Shown here piece after piece: positions 35,103 to 44,630 of a stretch of DNA of 64,000 nt. The position numbers and the translations under genes were made by a program. The notes beneath the pieces were generated by a model. It saw only the letters and a list, made by a program, of their open reading frames with translations, did not search any database and was not told the DNA's origin. Position 1 is the first letter of the stretch, and every line of letters starts with the position of its first letter. The DNA is from Candidatus Zixiibacteriota bacterium (GTDB taxonomy: Bacteria; Zixibacteria; MSB-5A5; GN15; JACZUZ01). The stretch covers positions 147,730 to 211,729 of the forward strand of contig JAJRPJ010000008.1 in NCBI GenBank assembly GCA_024280835.1, written 5' to 3'.

Positions 35103-35527
35103 AACTTAACGTTGGCAATTACATCGGCTTCAATCTTCACTGGAATTGTGTAAACACCAAGTGATTTGATATGCTCTGGTAAATCGATATCGCGTTTATC
35201 AATCGTCACACCCTCTTTCGCCAACAAATCAGCGACATTCTGGGCGGTAATTGAACCAAAAAGCTTCTCGTCCTCACCAACCCGCGCTTCAGCGGTCAAT
35301 GACAATTTCTCAATACGCTCTTTGATAACCTCGGCAGCCCGACGGCGTTTCTTGTCACGAATACCTTTTTGCGTGGTGACTTCACCAATCGCGCGCAAGT
35401 TTCCACGTGTCGCAGGAATCGCGAGATTACGCGGCATGAGGAAGTTGCGAGCATAGCCGGCTTTGACTTCAATGATGTCACCGGTTTTGCCACGCCCCTC
35501 AACTTCGTCTCTCAAAATTACTTTCAT
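35081..35527 (-). CDS. rplI: Large ribosomal subunit protein bL9
   Basis: A 148-residue protein. The N-terminal RNA-binding domain MKVILRDEVEGRGKTGDII with KAGYARNFLMPRNLA is the L9 signature. A long connecting helix and C-terminal domain (LFGSITAQNVADLL) follow. Length matches the family. ATG with GAGG eight bases upstream. Confidence 0.97.
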   Translation of the reverse strand: MKVILRDEVEGRGKTGDIIEVKAGYARNFLMPRNLAIPATRGNLRAIGEVTTQKGIRDKKRRRAAEVIKERIEKLSLTAEARVGEDEKLFGSITAQNVADLLAKEGVTIDKRDIDLPEHIKSLGVYTIPVKIEADVIANVKLWVVKQS

Positions 35528-35604
35528 TATTCAATCCTCAACTGTAAATGTATCATTATTCAATAGTTAAAGTCCAGACCTACTTACTTGACTCAACTGG
35601 CCAT

Positions 35605-36636
35605 TCAATCGCCAGAAGTCTTTGCCGCTCTGGATAATATTTTACTTCTCAAATCAAAATGCGTGTCACTTATTCCAATAATAGCCAAGAACACTGTCCC
35701 TGGCAAAGCGCTGATTAGAGCCAGCAGATAAAACATCAATCGCATTGTCCAAGTCACCCGAAACCGTCGAAACACAAACTCAACAACAGCAAAGCCAGTG
35801 ATAGAAAACACCAACACCGAGATTAGCAACAAATTATCACAAACACGCTTTATCTCTTCAATGCCCATTGAGTCTGCCAATAACCTTCCAGCGGCAAAGA
35901 CGAACACAAACACCAGCGCTACACGCGGTAGACGCCACTGCGTCAATGTCAACCAATGAAAGTTCCGACTAGTCGCCAATTCAACTGTCTGGCCACTTGA
36001 GAGAACTCGCTCAATTGTCGGCGCCAGATACCAAGTTAAGGTCACTGGCAACAAGGCCTGGATAGCAATCAACGCTGGAGTTAACCAACTCAACGTCTCT
36101 ACCAATCTGCCTATCCTCACTGCATCCAATTCCGGATTGGCCGCCGCCAGCTCGTTGAGCTCATTGAAAATTCCTCCAATGACCTCAGCGCCAAGCGCAT
36201 AAATCAGACCAACCACAATTGCCGAAACCAACGCCATCAACATAAAGGCTGACTTCATACTCGCCATCCAGCGAAATCCCAACGCCAACGCCAATATCGG
36301 CGCCGTCGAAAGAACAATCAACGCAGTGTTAAACTCAGTTGCGGTAGCTGTAAAACTTATCATGGCGCTAGAACCAAGCGCAATAGCGCTCGCGACTAAC
36401 ACAAGCCCCAGCTTGCCCCGAGCGGTTAAACTCAAAACAGCGTAGCTCGATAGAATCCCAGCCACGACATTCAAAATCGGCAAAGGCATAAACACAGGAT
36501 AAAGCAGGATGAAAGCAAACTCCATCCACTCTCTCTTGGCCACATACTTAGAGGGCCTCGTTGATAAATCTGGAGTTCCCTGATTCATCGACGAAGTCAT
36601 ATGTATCTCTGCTTGTGTTTTACCATCTTCAATCAT
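35605..36636 (-). CDS. DUF2232 integral membrane protein
   Basis: A 343-residue protein with about eight helices after a 40-residue hydrophilic N-terminus. Its place between rpsR and rplI and its topology match the DUF2232 (YybS-like) family, whose function is unknown. A typical segment near the C-terminus is FVFAAGRLLADSMGIEEIKRVCDNLLL. ATG at 36636; internal ATGs at residues 13 and 17 are possible starts. Confidence 0.82.
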   Translation of the reverse strand: MIEDGKTQAEIHMTSSMNQGTPDLSTRPSKYVAKREWMEFAFILLYPVFMPLPILNVVAGILSSYAVLSLTARGKLGLVLVASAIALGSSAMISFTATATEFNTALIVLSTAPILALALGFRWMASMKSAFMLMALVSAIVVGLIYALGAEVIGGIFNELNELAAANPELDAVRIGRLVETLSWLTPALIAIQALLPVTLTWYLAPTIERVLSSGQTVELATSRNFHWLTLTQWRLPRVALVFVFVFAAGRLLADSMGIEEIKRVCDNLLLISVLVFSITGFAVVEFVFRRFRVTWTMRLMFYLLALISALPGTVFLAIIGISDTHFDLRSKILSRAAKTSGD

Positions 36637-36682
36637 GTCTTGCCAATCTAGAGACTATTCAATCCTCTATCTAAACGATTCT

Positions 36683-36916
36683 CTATTTGTAGATTTCGTT
36701 AGTGTAAGGCAAAATCGACATGAAACGTGCGCGCTTAATAGCGGTCGCTATCATTCTCTGATGCATCGCTGTGGTGCCCGAGATACGTCTTGGCACAATT
36801 TTGCCACGCTCGTTAACAAAACGGCGTAAGAAACGTTCGTCTTTGTAATCAACGTAGTTGATTTTGTATTCGCAGAGCAAACATCCACGTCTGCGACCTC
36901 TGGTAAATTCAGCCAT
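36683..36916 (-). CDS. rpsR: Small ribosomal subunit protein bS18
   Basis: A 77-residue protein with the S18 core [22 protein letters not shown] and [25 protein letters not shown] CxxC pair (GCLLCEY) near the N-terminus marks a zinc-type remnant. ATG with AAAGGAC nine bases upstream. It is in the conserved rpsF-ssb-rpsR order. Confidence 0.97.
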   Translation of the reverse strand: MAEFTRGRRRGCLLCEYKINYVDYKDERFLRRFVNERGKIVPRRISGTTAMHQRMIATAIKRARFMSILPYTNEIYK

Positions 36917-37016
36917 TAGTGACTGTCCTTTCGGTAAATGAGAATACTCTCATATTGTTTATATTTGTTTTCATCTTTGTCATGCGCCCTTGAATTTATC
37001 TTAGCTTTCTGAAAGA

Positions 37017-38198
37017 CTAATCTTCAAGTAAGAATGGATCGAATGAATCTTTCGTTTCCACTAATTCCAATGGCGAATCCGAGCTGGGCTTGGTAGGCTT
37101 CTTGGCTTTATTGTCCTTGACACGGTTGTCCTTGACTGGGGCTTTGCCTTTGGCTTTACCCCTAACACTCTTTTTAGCATCAGCTTTGACAGCGACTTTG
37201 ACACTACTGGTGTCCTTATTTCTGTCTTGACTAACCTCTTTAAGCTTGTCACCATCTTTGACAACTCGACGCGGACGCCTCTCAGGCCGTCTCGAACTTG
37301 TTGACTTTCTATTGCGGCTTGTCGACTGTCTCTGCTCAACGGGCGCCGCGCTTGTTGCCACAGCATCAGTCGCTTTGACGCCTTCCTCTTTCTTCGCAGG
37401 GCGAGACTCCGCTCTACGGCGACGAGGCCTTACGGGTTTATCCGTAGAAGGCGCTGCTGTTGAAATTGCTTCTGCTGGAATTGATTCTGTCGAAATCACT
37501 TCAGTCGAACGCGATGACCGTTTCCGTCTCGCACGAGTCGGACGCGGCTTGCGCTCCTTGTCGCTGACACTAGATACTTCAACATCAGTGCCATCAAGAG
37601 CAGGTTCAACTTTCTTAGAAGCGCTCTTTGCAGAGACAGTCTTTTCAGATCCAATTTTCTCAGAAACGCCCTCTTTAGAAACACCATCTTTAGAAACATT
37701 ACGTTTCTGATTGCGTCTCTGGCGAACAGGAGTCGGTTCTTCGGTAGCAATTTGCGCCACTTCATTACCTGACTCACTACCGCTCTCAGATTTGGCCTCG
37801 GACTTGACTTCTTGCTTAGCGCCTTGCTCAACAAAATCTCTCGCCAAAAACTGAACAACGCCAGCGCTGTCAATTAGCTGAATTCTCTCGGCATGAACTT
37901 CCAAGCGCGAAACCGAACCATGCGCAGGAGGTGATGAGAGTCGACCCTCAACAATGACTTCAGCCCCATTGGTCAGCAAATTCTCACAACTAACCGCCAG
38001 ATGTCCGACCACAAAAACAGAAATCCGAATCGTGGAAATCTGCTTACGCGTCATGTCATCCGAAAGAGTTGGCATAGCAACTGTCAAAGACAGTTTCAAA
38101 GTCGCCACCCCAGACTTGTTAGTCCGAATCGCAGGCAACCGTGAAACTAACCCACTAACAACAACTCGATTAAGAAATGGAAATCTCCGCTCACTCAT
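37017..38198 (-). CDS. ssb: Single-stranded DNA-binding protein with a very long basic tail
   Basis: A 393-residue protein. Residues about 8-112 form an SSB OB-fold (LNRVVVSGLVSRLPAIRTNKSG, ISVFVVGHLAVSCENLL, GAEVIVEGRLSSPP). The remaining 280 residues are low-complexity, rich in Lys, Arg, Ser and Glu, with short repeats (KEGVSEKIGSEKTVSAKS) and many Arg patches. The end, DSFDPFLLED, resembles the acidic tip that SSBs use to contact partner proteins. Typical SSBs have about 170 residues. Position between rpsF and rpsR supports the call. Confidence 0.85.
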   Translation of the reverse strand: MSERRFPFLNRVVVSGLVSRLPAIRTNKSGVATLKLSLTVAMPTLSDDMTRKQISTIRISVFVVGHLAVSCENLLTNGAEVIVEGRLSSPPAHGSVSRLEVHAERIQLIDSAGVVQFLARDFVEQGAKQEVKSEAKSESGSESGNEVAQIATEEPTPVRQRRNQKRNVSKDGVSKEGVSEKIGSEKTVSAKSASKKVEPALDGTDVEVSSVSDKERKPRPTRARRKRSSRSTEVISTESIPAEAISTAAPSTDKPVRPRRRRAESRPAKKEEGVKATDAVATSAAPVEQRQSTSRNRKSTSSRRPERRPRRVVKDGDKLKEVSQDRNKDTSSVKVAVKADAKKSVRGKAKGKAPVKDNRVKDNKAKKPTKPSSDSPLELVETKDSFDPFLLED

Positions 38199-38221
38199 TA
38201 GAAATATTCGTCCTCAAAAAA

Positions 38222-38812
38222 CTAGAGAGTTTCTTCATCAGTTGTAGCGGTTGGAGCCTCTGCCTTGACTGGCTCGGCTGTCTTTGCTTCTTCAGCCGCT
38301 GGCGCCTCGGCCTTTACCTCGGCATCTGCTTTCGGAGCTTCTACTTTTGGAGTATCCGCTTTTGGAGCATCTGCTTTCGGAGCATCCGCTCTTGGGGCAG
38401 CGCCTCTTGGAGCGGCGCCTCTTGAACGCGGACGTCTATCATCAGAATCATCACGATCCCCTGATGGACGACGCTCCTCAGACTCACCACCCATCATCAC
38501 ATCAGTGATGGACTTTCTAAACGGATCGCCATCGTAGCGAATTGTCAACTCACGTAAGTACGACTCGCCAAGCTTGAAATGTTTTTCCAATATCGGCAAA
38601 ACATTCGCATCACAATCATGAATCAAAGTTACATAGTAACCATGAGTCTGACGGTCGATAGCATAAGCCAAGCGACGCGAGCCGATGCGACGTTCACGAA
38701 GAACCTCGCCTTTGTTGGAAGTGATGATTTCGGTGATGGCAGTGACGCTGGCATTGATTGCGTCGTCGCCGATTTGCGGATTTACGATGAATGTCGTGTC
38801 ATAACGACTCAT
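38222..38812 (-). CDS. rpsF: Small ribosomal subunit protein bS6 with an extended tail
   Basis: A 196-residue protein. Residues 1-100 are a normal S6 domain (YDTTFIVNPQIGDDAINASV, RRLAYAIDRQTHGYYVTLIHD, LRELTIRYDGDPFRKSI). The next 95 residues are disordered: an Arg/Asp-rich part, then Ala-Pro-Lys-Ala-Asp type repeats (ADAPKADAPKADTPKVEAPK) and an acidic end. Family members are usually 95-140 residues. Strong ribosome site GGAGG. First gene of the rpsF-ssb-rpsR block. Confidence 0.95.
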   Translation of the reverse strand: MSRYDTTFIVNPQIGDDAINASVTAITEIITSNKGEVLRERRIGSRRLAYAIDRQTHGYYVTLIHDCDANVLPILEKHFKLGESYLRELTIRYDGDPFRKSITDVMMGGESEERRPSGDRDDSDDRRPRSRGAAPRGAAPRADAPKADAPKADTPKVEAPKADAEVKAEAPAAEEAKTAEPVKAEAPTATTDEETL

Positions 38813-38917
38813 ACGTGATCCTCCCTTTGGACATTTAAAAAAGTTATGCTGCGCTATTTTTGGTGCGCCGCGAGTTACGGCCCCGTTGTCTGGTGATTTG
38901 GTTTAGACTAGCTAAAA

Positions 38918-39664
38918 CTAATCGCCAATGGATCCCGAGGCAGGGTTTGACACGTCAGTATTGTACTTTGTACCGATAATATCAAGCGGATTTTTCGAAG
39001 GATTCAATAAAAAATGCTCTGAAAGAATAGCTTCGCAGGCGTCAGCTGCCCGAGAGACAACCGCCTGCTTAAGAGAGGCCTCAGAATCATCAAATTGCCC
39101 CAAAACGAAGCTAATTATCTCTCGATTTGGTGGTTTTGGACCAATCCCGACTCGCAAACGTGGAAAATCCTCCGTTCCCAGCTCTCCAATCAATGATTTG
39201 AGGCCATTGTGCCCCCCATGGGAGCCATTTTTCCGAAAACGAAGCCGCCCTAAAGGCAAATGAAAATCATCGACAACAATGATAAGTTGTTGTGGCACAA
39301 CATCAAATAGCTCAAGAACCCGATTCGCCGCCAAACCAGACCGATTCATCAAAGTCGTCGGCTTCAACAGCATTCCGCCCAAAGCTTCTGACTCATCAAA
39401 CCCATCAGGCTCAACTAAGTCCCTACCACCAAACATTTTACGCAACAAGCTAAATAGGCTAGATTTGCTCTGCGCTCTTGATTTAATAAGGGAATTGGCT
39501 GAGGCCTGATAGAAGTCACCCTTGCCAGGAACAAACTCCCAATTGCGCCGCCGCGCGAGATTATCAACAATATCAAAACCGATATTATGGCGAGAACCTG
39601 CATATTGGCTCCCGACATTGCCCAGACCAACAATTATGAAAGAATCTCTCATAATGGATTTCAT
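38918..39664 (-). CDS. pth: Peptidyl-tRNA hydrolase with an internal insertion
   Basis: A 248-residue enzyme that frees tRNA from stalled peptidyl-tRNA. Signatures: IIVGLGNVGSQYAGSRHNIGF (catalytic His), LLKPTTLMNRSG, VVDDFHLPLG and GSHGGHNGLKS. About 30 extra residues (roughly 57-90, rich in Ser/Lys) interrupt the usual loop before LLKPTTLMN, and the second Asp of the usual DELDLP motif is His. The protein is therefore longer than the usual 190 or so residues. It lies just upstream of rpsF, a common arrangement. Confidence 0.92.
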   Translation of the reverse strand: MKSIMRDSFIIVGLGNVGSQYAGSRHNIGFDIVDNLARRRNWEFVPGKGDFYQASANSLIKSRAQSKSSLFSLLRKMFGGRDLVEPDGFDESEALGGMLLKPTTLMNRSGLAANRVLELFDVVPQQLIIVVDDFHLPLGRLRFRKNGSHGGHNGLKSLIGELGTEDFPRLRVGIGPKPPNREIISFVLGQFDDSEASLKQAVVSRAADACEAILSEHFLLNPSKNPLDIIGTKYNTDVSNPASGSIGD

Positions 39665-39681
39665 AACAAATACATCAAATA

Positions 39682-40377
39682 TCAGCTATCACCAGAGTCA
39701 AATCTATAGCCAACACCACGAATGCTCTTGATGACTGTTGGCTTGGAAGGGTCTTTTTCAAAAATCTTGCGCAATCGCAAAATAAAATTATCAACAGTTC
39801 TAGTCGACGGAAAAGCATTGTAGCCCCAAACACCATCAAGCAATGAATCACGGCTAACAGTTTGTCCGCGGCGCTCATAGAGATATTTGACAACCTGAGC
39901 TTCCTTACGAGATATTGTCGTAGCGCCACCAGGACCACTGACCTCAAGCGTCTGCATATCCAAGTGACAATCTCCAAAGCGAATAATGTCACTCTTTTCT
40001 TCCTTGGCCCCCTGCCAACTAATCCGACGAAAAACAGAGGCAATCCGATGTAGCAGTTCTTCCAAATTGAACGGCTTGGTGATGTAATCATCAGCGCCAA
40101 CCGACAGTCCTTGGATCTTGTCCTTATCGCCGTCACGAGCCGTTAGAAAAATAATCGGAAGATGCGAACTCTTACGTATCTCTTTACAAAGCGAAATACC
40201 ATCCATCCCTGGCAACATTATATCAAGAATCGCCAAATCGAATTCAATCTTATTGAACATTTCTAAGCCGCTGATACCGTCCTGAGCAATGACAACCTCA
40301 TATCCCTCAGCGGACAAATTCATTTCTAGGCCAGCCGCCAAATTCGGCTCGTCTTCAACAACTAGAATACGTCTCAT
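39682..40377 (-). CDS. OmpR-family response regulator
   Basis: A 231-residue protein with receiver domain (acidic pocket VVEDEP, phosphoacceptor Asp in LAILDIMLPGMDG, Lys in YITKPFN) and a C-terminal winged helix (SRKEAQVVKYLYERRGQTVSR, STRTVDNFILRLRKI). It is a DNA-binding transcription regulator partnered with the kinase whose stop overlaps its ATG by four bases. Targets are unknown; the adjacent copper ATPase is a candidate. Confidence 0.95.
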   Translation of the reverse strand: MRRILVVEDEPNLAAGLEMNLSAEGYEVVIAQDGISGLEMFNKIEFDLAILDIMLPGMDGISLCKEIRKSSHLPIIFLTARDGDKDKIQGLSVGADDYITKPFNLEELLHRIASVFRRISWQGAKEEKSDIIRFGDCHLDMQTLEVSGPGGATTISRKEAQVVKYLYERRGQTVSRDSLLDGVWGYNAFPSTRTVDNFILRLRKIFEKDPSKPTVIKSIRGVGYRFDSGDS

Positions 40378-41780
40378 GAGCCACTCTTGGAATTATCACC
40401 ACTGTGGATAGGCAAAGTCAAAGTAACTGTTGTTCCCTTACCCAGCCCCTCCGAGTCAATCTCAACAGTTCCACCATTGGATTCCATAATTCTTCTCGCC
40501 AAATACAATCCCAATCCCGTTCCCTGCCTTGTGCGAGTCAATTCATTGCCCACACGATAAAAACGTTCAAAGACACGCTTGCGCTCATTTTTCTCCAACC
40601 CGATCCCAAAATCCTTGATAAGGATCATAACACAATCACTTTGGCATTTGACTGTCACATCAATCCTCGCTCCAGAATCAGAAAACTTAATCCCATTGTC
40701 AACAGCAATATCCACACAACGAGTCAACTCACCACTGGAAATCCGCGCAACTACCGACTGCCCCAAGTCACTAACATCCAACTTAATTTGAACACTACGA
40801 CCAGAGAGCTCTTCTTGACGAGAGGCAACATAATCTTCCAAGAGCCCTCTTACTTCAACGATCTCAACTTTTCCTTCAGCGCCCAATGCCAACCGACTCG
40901 AACTGCGCCCCGCTTCCAGCAAGTCGTCAATTAGGTAACCCAGCCTGTCGAGATCAGTATCAATCATTGTCATCACCTTGCGGCGATTGGTCTCGCTGAG
41001 CTTGCCCCGCTTGAATCCTTCAATTCCAAGACGCAATGAGGCCAGAGGTGAACGTAACTCATGTGTCACCGCCATCAAAAAATTTTCCTGCATCCGACGT
41101 GACTCTTCAGAGCTTGCCAATGTCCGAAAAATCATCGCCAAACCAATCAATGTCAAAATAACAAAGAAACCACCTTCAGAAAAAAGCATTATCCGAGACT
41201 TGCTCATTTCATCCTGATAGGCGGCAACCTGCTCAGGGTGTGGCCGAAAGTTCCTGCCACCAATTGCTCTAAAGAACGCCGAATCTTGAGGTGGTGGAAT
41301 AAACTCCAAACGCGGATGATAAGCGTCAGCCAACTCACGAGCAATCTCGTAATCAAGAGCCACAGCAATCACTGTTCCGTCTTTGGATATGCGCACACCA
41401 GCATCCACAGCCCGAGTCTTTAGATAATTGGCGGAATTGTACTCAAGCAGTGTGTCATGCTGGCCATTAGTGACAATCAGACGAGCGATAAAGCGATTTT
41501 CCTTAACTTCAAACAACAAACTGTCAACAGTGTGCGCATTCAAGTTTTCAGCATTGATAAGCATTAAATCACGAGCGTCTTGATACTCATGATACAAAGC
41601 CGAAGCCAGTTCAGTCTTACGAGATTGCACATAGGAGAGATAGTCATTGTACCGTGTTTCAATCAATCCAAGATGAAAAACAATCCACCAAGCCAATTGA
41701 ATCACAAACAAAGCCGCCAAAACAATAAAAATAATTAACGACTGACGGTTTACATTTTTGATTCTGCGCCTGCTGAACAT
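40374..41780 (-). CDS. Membrane sensor histidine kinase
   Basis: A 468-residue kinase. TM1 at about 14-38, a periplasmic sensor of about 165 residues, and TM2 at about 205-225. HisKA has the phosphorylated His in AVTHELRSPLASL, and the ATPase domain shows N box VDNGIKFSD, G1 IKDFGIGLEKNERKRVFERF and G2 GTGLGLYLARRIME. The sensor has no recognised fold. It is coupled to the response regulator by an ATGA overlap and lies 73 bases after the copper ATPase gene, possibly co-transcribed. Confidence 0.94.
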   Translation of the reverse strand: MFSRRRIKNVNRQSLIIFIVLAALFVIQLAWWIVFHLGLIETRYNDYLSYVQSRKTELASALYHEYQDARDLMLINAENLNAHTVDSLLFEVKENRFIARLIVTNGQHDTLLEYNSANYLKTRAVDAGVRISKDGTVIAVALDYEIARELADAYHPRLEFIPPPQDSAFFRAIGGRNFRPHPEQVAAYQDEMSKSRIMLFSEGGFFVILTLIGLAMIFRTLASSEESRRMQENFLMAVTHELRSPLASLRLGIEGFKRGKLSETNRRKVMTMIDTDLDRLGYLIDDLLEAGRSSSRLALGAEGKVEIVEVRGLLEDYVASRQEELSGRSVQIKLDVSDLGQSVVARISSGELTRCVDIAVDNGIKFSDSGARIDVTVKCQSDCVMILIKDFGIGLEKNERKRVFERFYRVGNELTRTRQGTGLGLYLARRIMESNGGTVEIDSEGLGKGTTVTLTLPIHSGDNSKSGS

Positions 41781-41800
41781 GAGAGTAGTGTTTCCTATGT

Positions 41801-41860
41801 AGTGTCTTCCAAAACAGTGTCTTACTGAACAGTGCCTTCCAAAGCAATGTCTTTCTAAAC
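41801..41860. repeat. Four tandem 15-base imperfect repeats
   Basis: Units start at 41801, 41816, 41831 and 41846: AGTGTCTTCCAAAAC, AGTGTCTTACTGAAC, AGTGCCTTCCAAAGC, AATGTCTTTCTAAAC. Weaker half units flank on both sides (41787-41800 and 41861-41875). The run fills most of the gap between the copper ATPase stop and the kinase start, and crosses the ATPase stop codon. Confidence 0.75.
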
Positions 41861-44176
41861 AGCCGCTTCCTGATCGAAATCAGATGAGGTTCCGCCGATT
41901 ACATTAAGCCAAGTCAAACGCACAGAATTGCTAACCACTAAGACCGAAGAAAAAGCCATCGCCAACGCGCCGAGCTCAGGTGATAGCTTCAAACCAATCG
42001 AATAATAAAAAACACCAGCGGCAATCGGAATCGCCAACAAATTATATATCAGAGCCCAAAAAAGATTCTGTTTGATAACTCTGAATGTCTGGCGAGATAA
42101 TTCTCGCGCGGCTAACAAATATCGCAAATCAGATTTCAACAAGATAATATCTGCCGCCTGCTTGGCTACATCAGTTCCGCTTCCAACCGCGACTCCAATT
42201 TCGGCTTCCGCTAATGCTGGAGCGTCATTGATTCCATCCCCAACCATCGTCACATGATAACCAACTTTGCGCAAAGCTCGAATCAACTCGCCTTTTTGCT
42301 CAGGACGAATCTCTGATTCAACATGATCAATGCCCAAAGCCCGCGCAGTAGTCTTGGCCGAACGACGATTGTCACCTGTGAACATGAAGACTTTGAGCCC
42401 TTCTTCTTTGAGCTTCTTAATCACTTCTGGCGCCTCGCGCTTAAACTTATCCATCAAAGCAATCAATCCCAACACCTGTCCATCAAGTGACACATAGATT
42501 ACCGTACGGCCTCTATCCATCTCCGACTCAGCAGTGTCTTTGAGTTCCTCAACATCAATCTTGTGATTGTGCATCGCGCGCCCACTACCAATCAAAACCT
42601 CTTTCATCTCACTGACACCCCGCACCCCAAAACCACTGAGCGCTTCAACGTCACTGGCGTCTTTGAAAGTCAACTTCCGCTGACGCACCTCGCGCATAAT
42701 CCCACCAGCAATCGGATGCTCACTATTGTTCTCCACTGTCGCACAGACTTGCAAAACATCCTCTTCGCTATACTCACCAAGTGGCGTAACAAGCACAACC
42801 TCAGGCAGACCATAAGTCAAAGTGCCTGTCTTATCAAAAACAATTGCGTCAACTTTAGTGAATCGCTCAAGAGCTTCGCCGCCTTTGAACAGTATCCCCT
42901 GACGCGCCGCCGACCCAGTTCCCGACAGAACAGCAGTCGGGGTAGCCAGACCCAAAGCGCAAGGACAAGCAATTATCAAAACCGCAATCGGCGCCGAATA
43001 CATCATCACTGTGCGCCCATCACCGCCAAAGAAATACCAAACCACAAATGTTATCACCGCCAGCGCCAAAGCGGTCGGCGCAAAAACTCCTGCAATCCTA
43101 TCGGCGATACGTTGAATCGGAGCTTTCGAATCCTGCGCATCAGAAACCATCTGAATAATACTATTGAGGTAACTCTCTTCGCCCGAATGCGTCACTCGCA
43201 TTTCAAAGACCTTGGCGCCGTTAACCGAACCGCCAATAACCTTCGAGCCCACAGACTTTTCAACTGGCAAAGACTCACCAGTGAGCATTGCCTCATCAAT
43301 CGACGGTTCACCAACTGTAATCTCTCCATCGGCCGGCACTCGCTCGCCAGGACGCACCAACAAGTTCATCCCCACTTGCGCCGCAGCGCTATCGATTTCA
43401 ACCTGCACACCACCAATCACCGCCGTCGCTTTTTGTGGACGTAAATCCATCAAACCAACAATCGCCTTTTTGGCGTTACCACTAGCGCGAGCCTCAAGAA
43501 ACCGTCCCAGCAGCACCAGCATAATAATCACTCCCGCCGCCTCGAAATACAGATGCTCCGAGAGTGGTTGCAAGTCCGTGAAATAGGCTAGTAAATTGTA
43601 AATACTAAACGAATATGCCGCGCCTGTTCCCAGAGCAATAAGCGAATTCATATTCGCGGACTTGTTGCGCAGTTGTGTAAATGCGTCAACAAAAATCCCA
43701 CGACCAGAAACAAACATCATCACTGTCGCCAAAGCCGCCACCACCAAAACCGAAGCAATTTTACCGACATCAATTGGCGCCCCAAGTTCCGCTGGCGGAA
43801 GCATATGCGCCCCGCTGAGCATATTGATGAAAAACAACGGCACTCCCATAAAAGCCGAAATCACAAAGTCGCGCCGAGCCTGATCAGTTTCTGCGCGGAA
43901 ATTGAGAATATCATCCTGCCTACGCGCCTTGGCGCTATAACCCAATTTGTCGACTTCCTTGGCAACTACCTCGACATCAATCAATTTTGGCTGATACTCA
44001 ACCGAGGCCGAACCCATCGCGAAATTAACTCGCACAGAATCCACACCCTCAACTTTGGCCAGCCCCTTCTCAAGTGTCACAGCGCAAGCCGCGCAGTGCA
44101 TACCGCCAATCGTAAATGTAATCTTCTCTAATTCCTGCTTACTCATATTATAGCTACCACTCGAATTTACGTTCAT
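41855..44176 (-). CDS. copA: Copper-translocating P-type ATPase (CopA type)
   Basis: A 773-residue P1B-ATPase. An N-terminal HMA domain with [15 protein letters not shown] is followed by eight helices, the [10 protein letters not shown] transmembrane metal site, phosphorylation site [17 protein letters not shown], and the hinge [15 protein letters not shown] plus the C-terminal helix residues ([29 protein letters not shown]) are typical of Cu+ export pumps. ATG at 44176 or 44146 (MSKQELEK). The two-component pair follows. Confidence 0.94.
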   Translation of the reverse strand: MNVNSSGSYNMSKQELEKITFTIGGMHCAACAVTLEKGLAKVEGVDSVRVNFAMGSASVEYQPKLIDVEVVAKEVDKLGYSAKARRQDDILNFRAETDQARRDFVISAFMGVPLFFINMLSGAHMLPPAELGAPIDVGKIASVLVVAALATVMMFVSGRGIFVDAFTQLRNKSANMNSLIALGTGAAYSFSIYNLLAYFTDLQPLSEHLYFEAAGVIIMLVLLGRFLEARASGNAKKAIVGLMDLRPQKATAVIGGVQVEIDSAAAQVGMNLLVRPGERVPADGEITVGEPSIDEAMLTGESLPVEKSVGSKVIGGSVNGAKVFEMRVTHSGEESYLNSIIQMVSDAQDSKAPIQRIADRIAGVFAPTALALAVITFVVWYFFGGDGRTVMMYSAPIAVLIIACPCALGLATPTAVLSGTGSAARQGILFKGGEALERFTKVDAIVFDKTGTLTYGLPEVVLVTPLGEYSEEDVLQVCATVENNSEHPIAGGIMREVRQRKLTFKDASDVEALSGFGVRGVSEMKEVLIGSGRAMHNHKIDVEELKDTAESEMDRGRTVIYVSLDGQVLGLIALMDKFKREAPEVIKKLKEEGLKVFMFTGDNRRSAKTTARALGIDHVESEIRPEQKGELIRALRKVGYHVTMVGDGINDAPALAEAEIGVAVGSGTDVAKQAADIILLKSDLRYLLAARELSRQTFRVIKQNLFWALIYNLLAIPIAAGVFYYSIGLKLSPELGALAMAFSSVLVVSNSVRLTWLNVIGGTSSDFDQEAAV

Positions 44177-44630
44177 AGATTAAACCCAGCCAGCCCAACA
44201 AGACCCCACCAGCAACACAACATAGAGTTCAACAACGAATTAGGCAATGCAGACAAGATTCAGAGACAAAACGGGGGAATTAATAAGAAATATCGTCAGA
44301 GCTGAAAACCTGACAGGGTGGCAGGGACGTTCGTTCCTGTTTCATTGTTCTTGGCTTCGATACTGGGCTTTGTCGTCCACTAGATTATACTGAACTGACG
44401 ATCAATATAGTTATGCAGAAACCGCGACCAAAGGGCTTGTTGATAAAGTCGAATCCTGTTGCGTCGGGTCTTGCGACGGCGCTTCTTGCCGTCGTGTGAC
44501 CCGATGCTTTGCCTATGGAGACGTGTCGGGTCACAATTTTCAAAAAGCGAAATCAAGACCAGACACAACTGGTGGGGTTGATCAACAAGCCCCAAGCAGT
44601 GGGGTGCCCTGACAATTCATTGAAAGACAA
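44177..44630. other. Intergenic region with REP-like hairpins
   Basis: No gene in about 450 bases. It holds a short hairpin CAGGGACG/CGTTCCTG (44322-44339) and the 160-base inverted-repeat element described separately at 44433-44592. The promoter for the copper ATPase is expected near its right-to-left start at 44176, but no clear boxes were assigned. Confidence 0.5.
44433..44592. repeat. 160-base element with 12-base perfect inverted ends
   Basis: GGGCTTGTTGAT (44433-44444) and ATCAACAAGCCC (44581-44592) are exact inverted repeats. Inside, GCGTCGGGTC..CGACGGC (44461-44480) pairs with GCCGTCG..GACCCGATGC (44488-44507), and GTGTCGGGTCACA recurs at about 44524-44536. The element is non-coding and MITE-like. 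It sits just past the 3' end of the unknown gene at 44631. Confidence 0.65.

Noticed and set aside
41801-41860. Possible CRISPR array
   Set aside because: The repeats are contiguous 15-base units without spacers and no cas genes are present.
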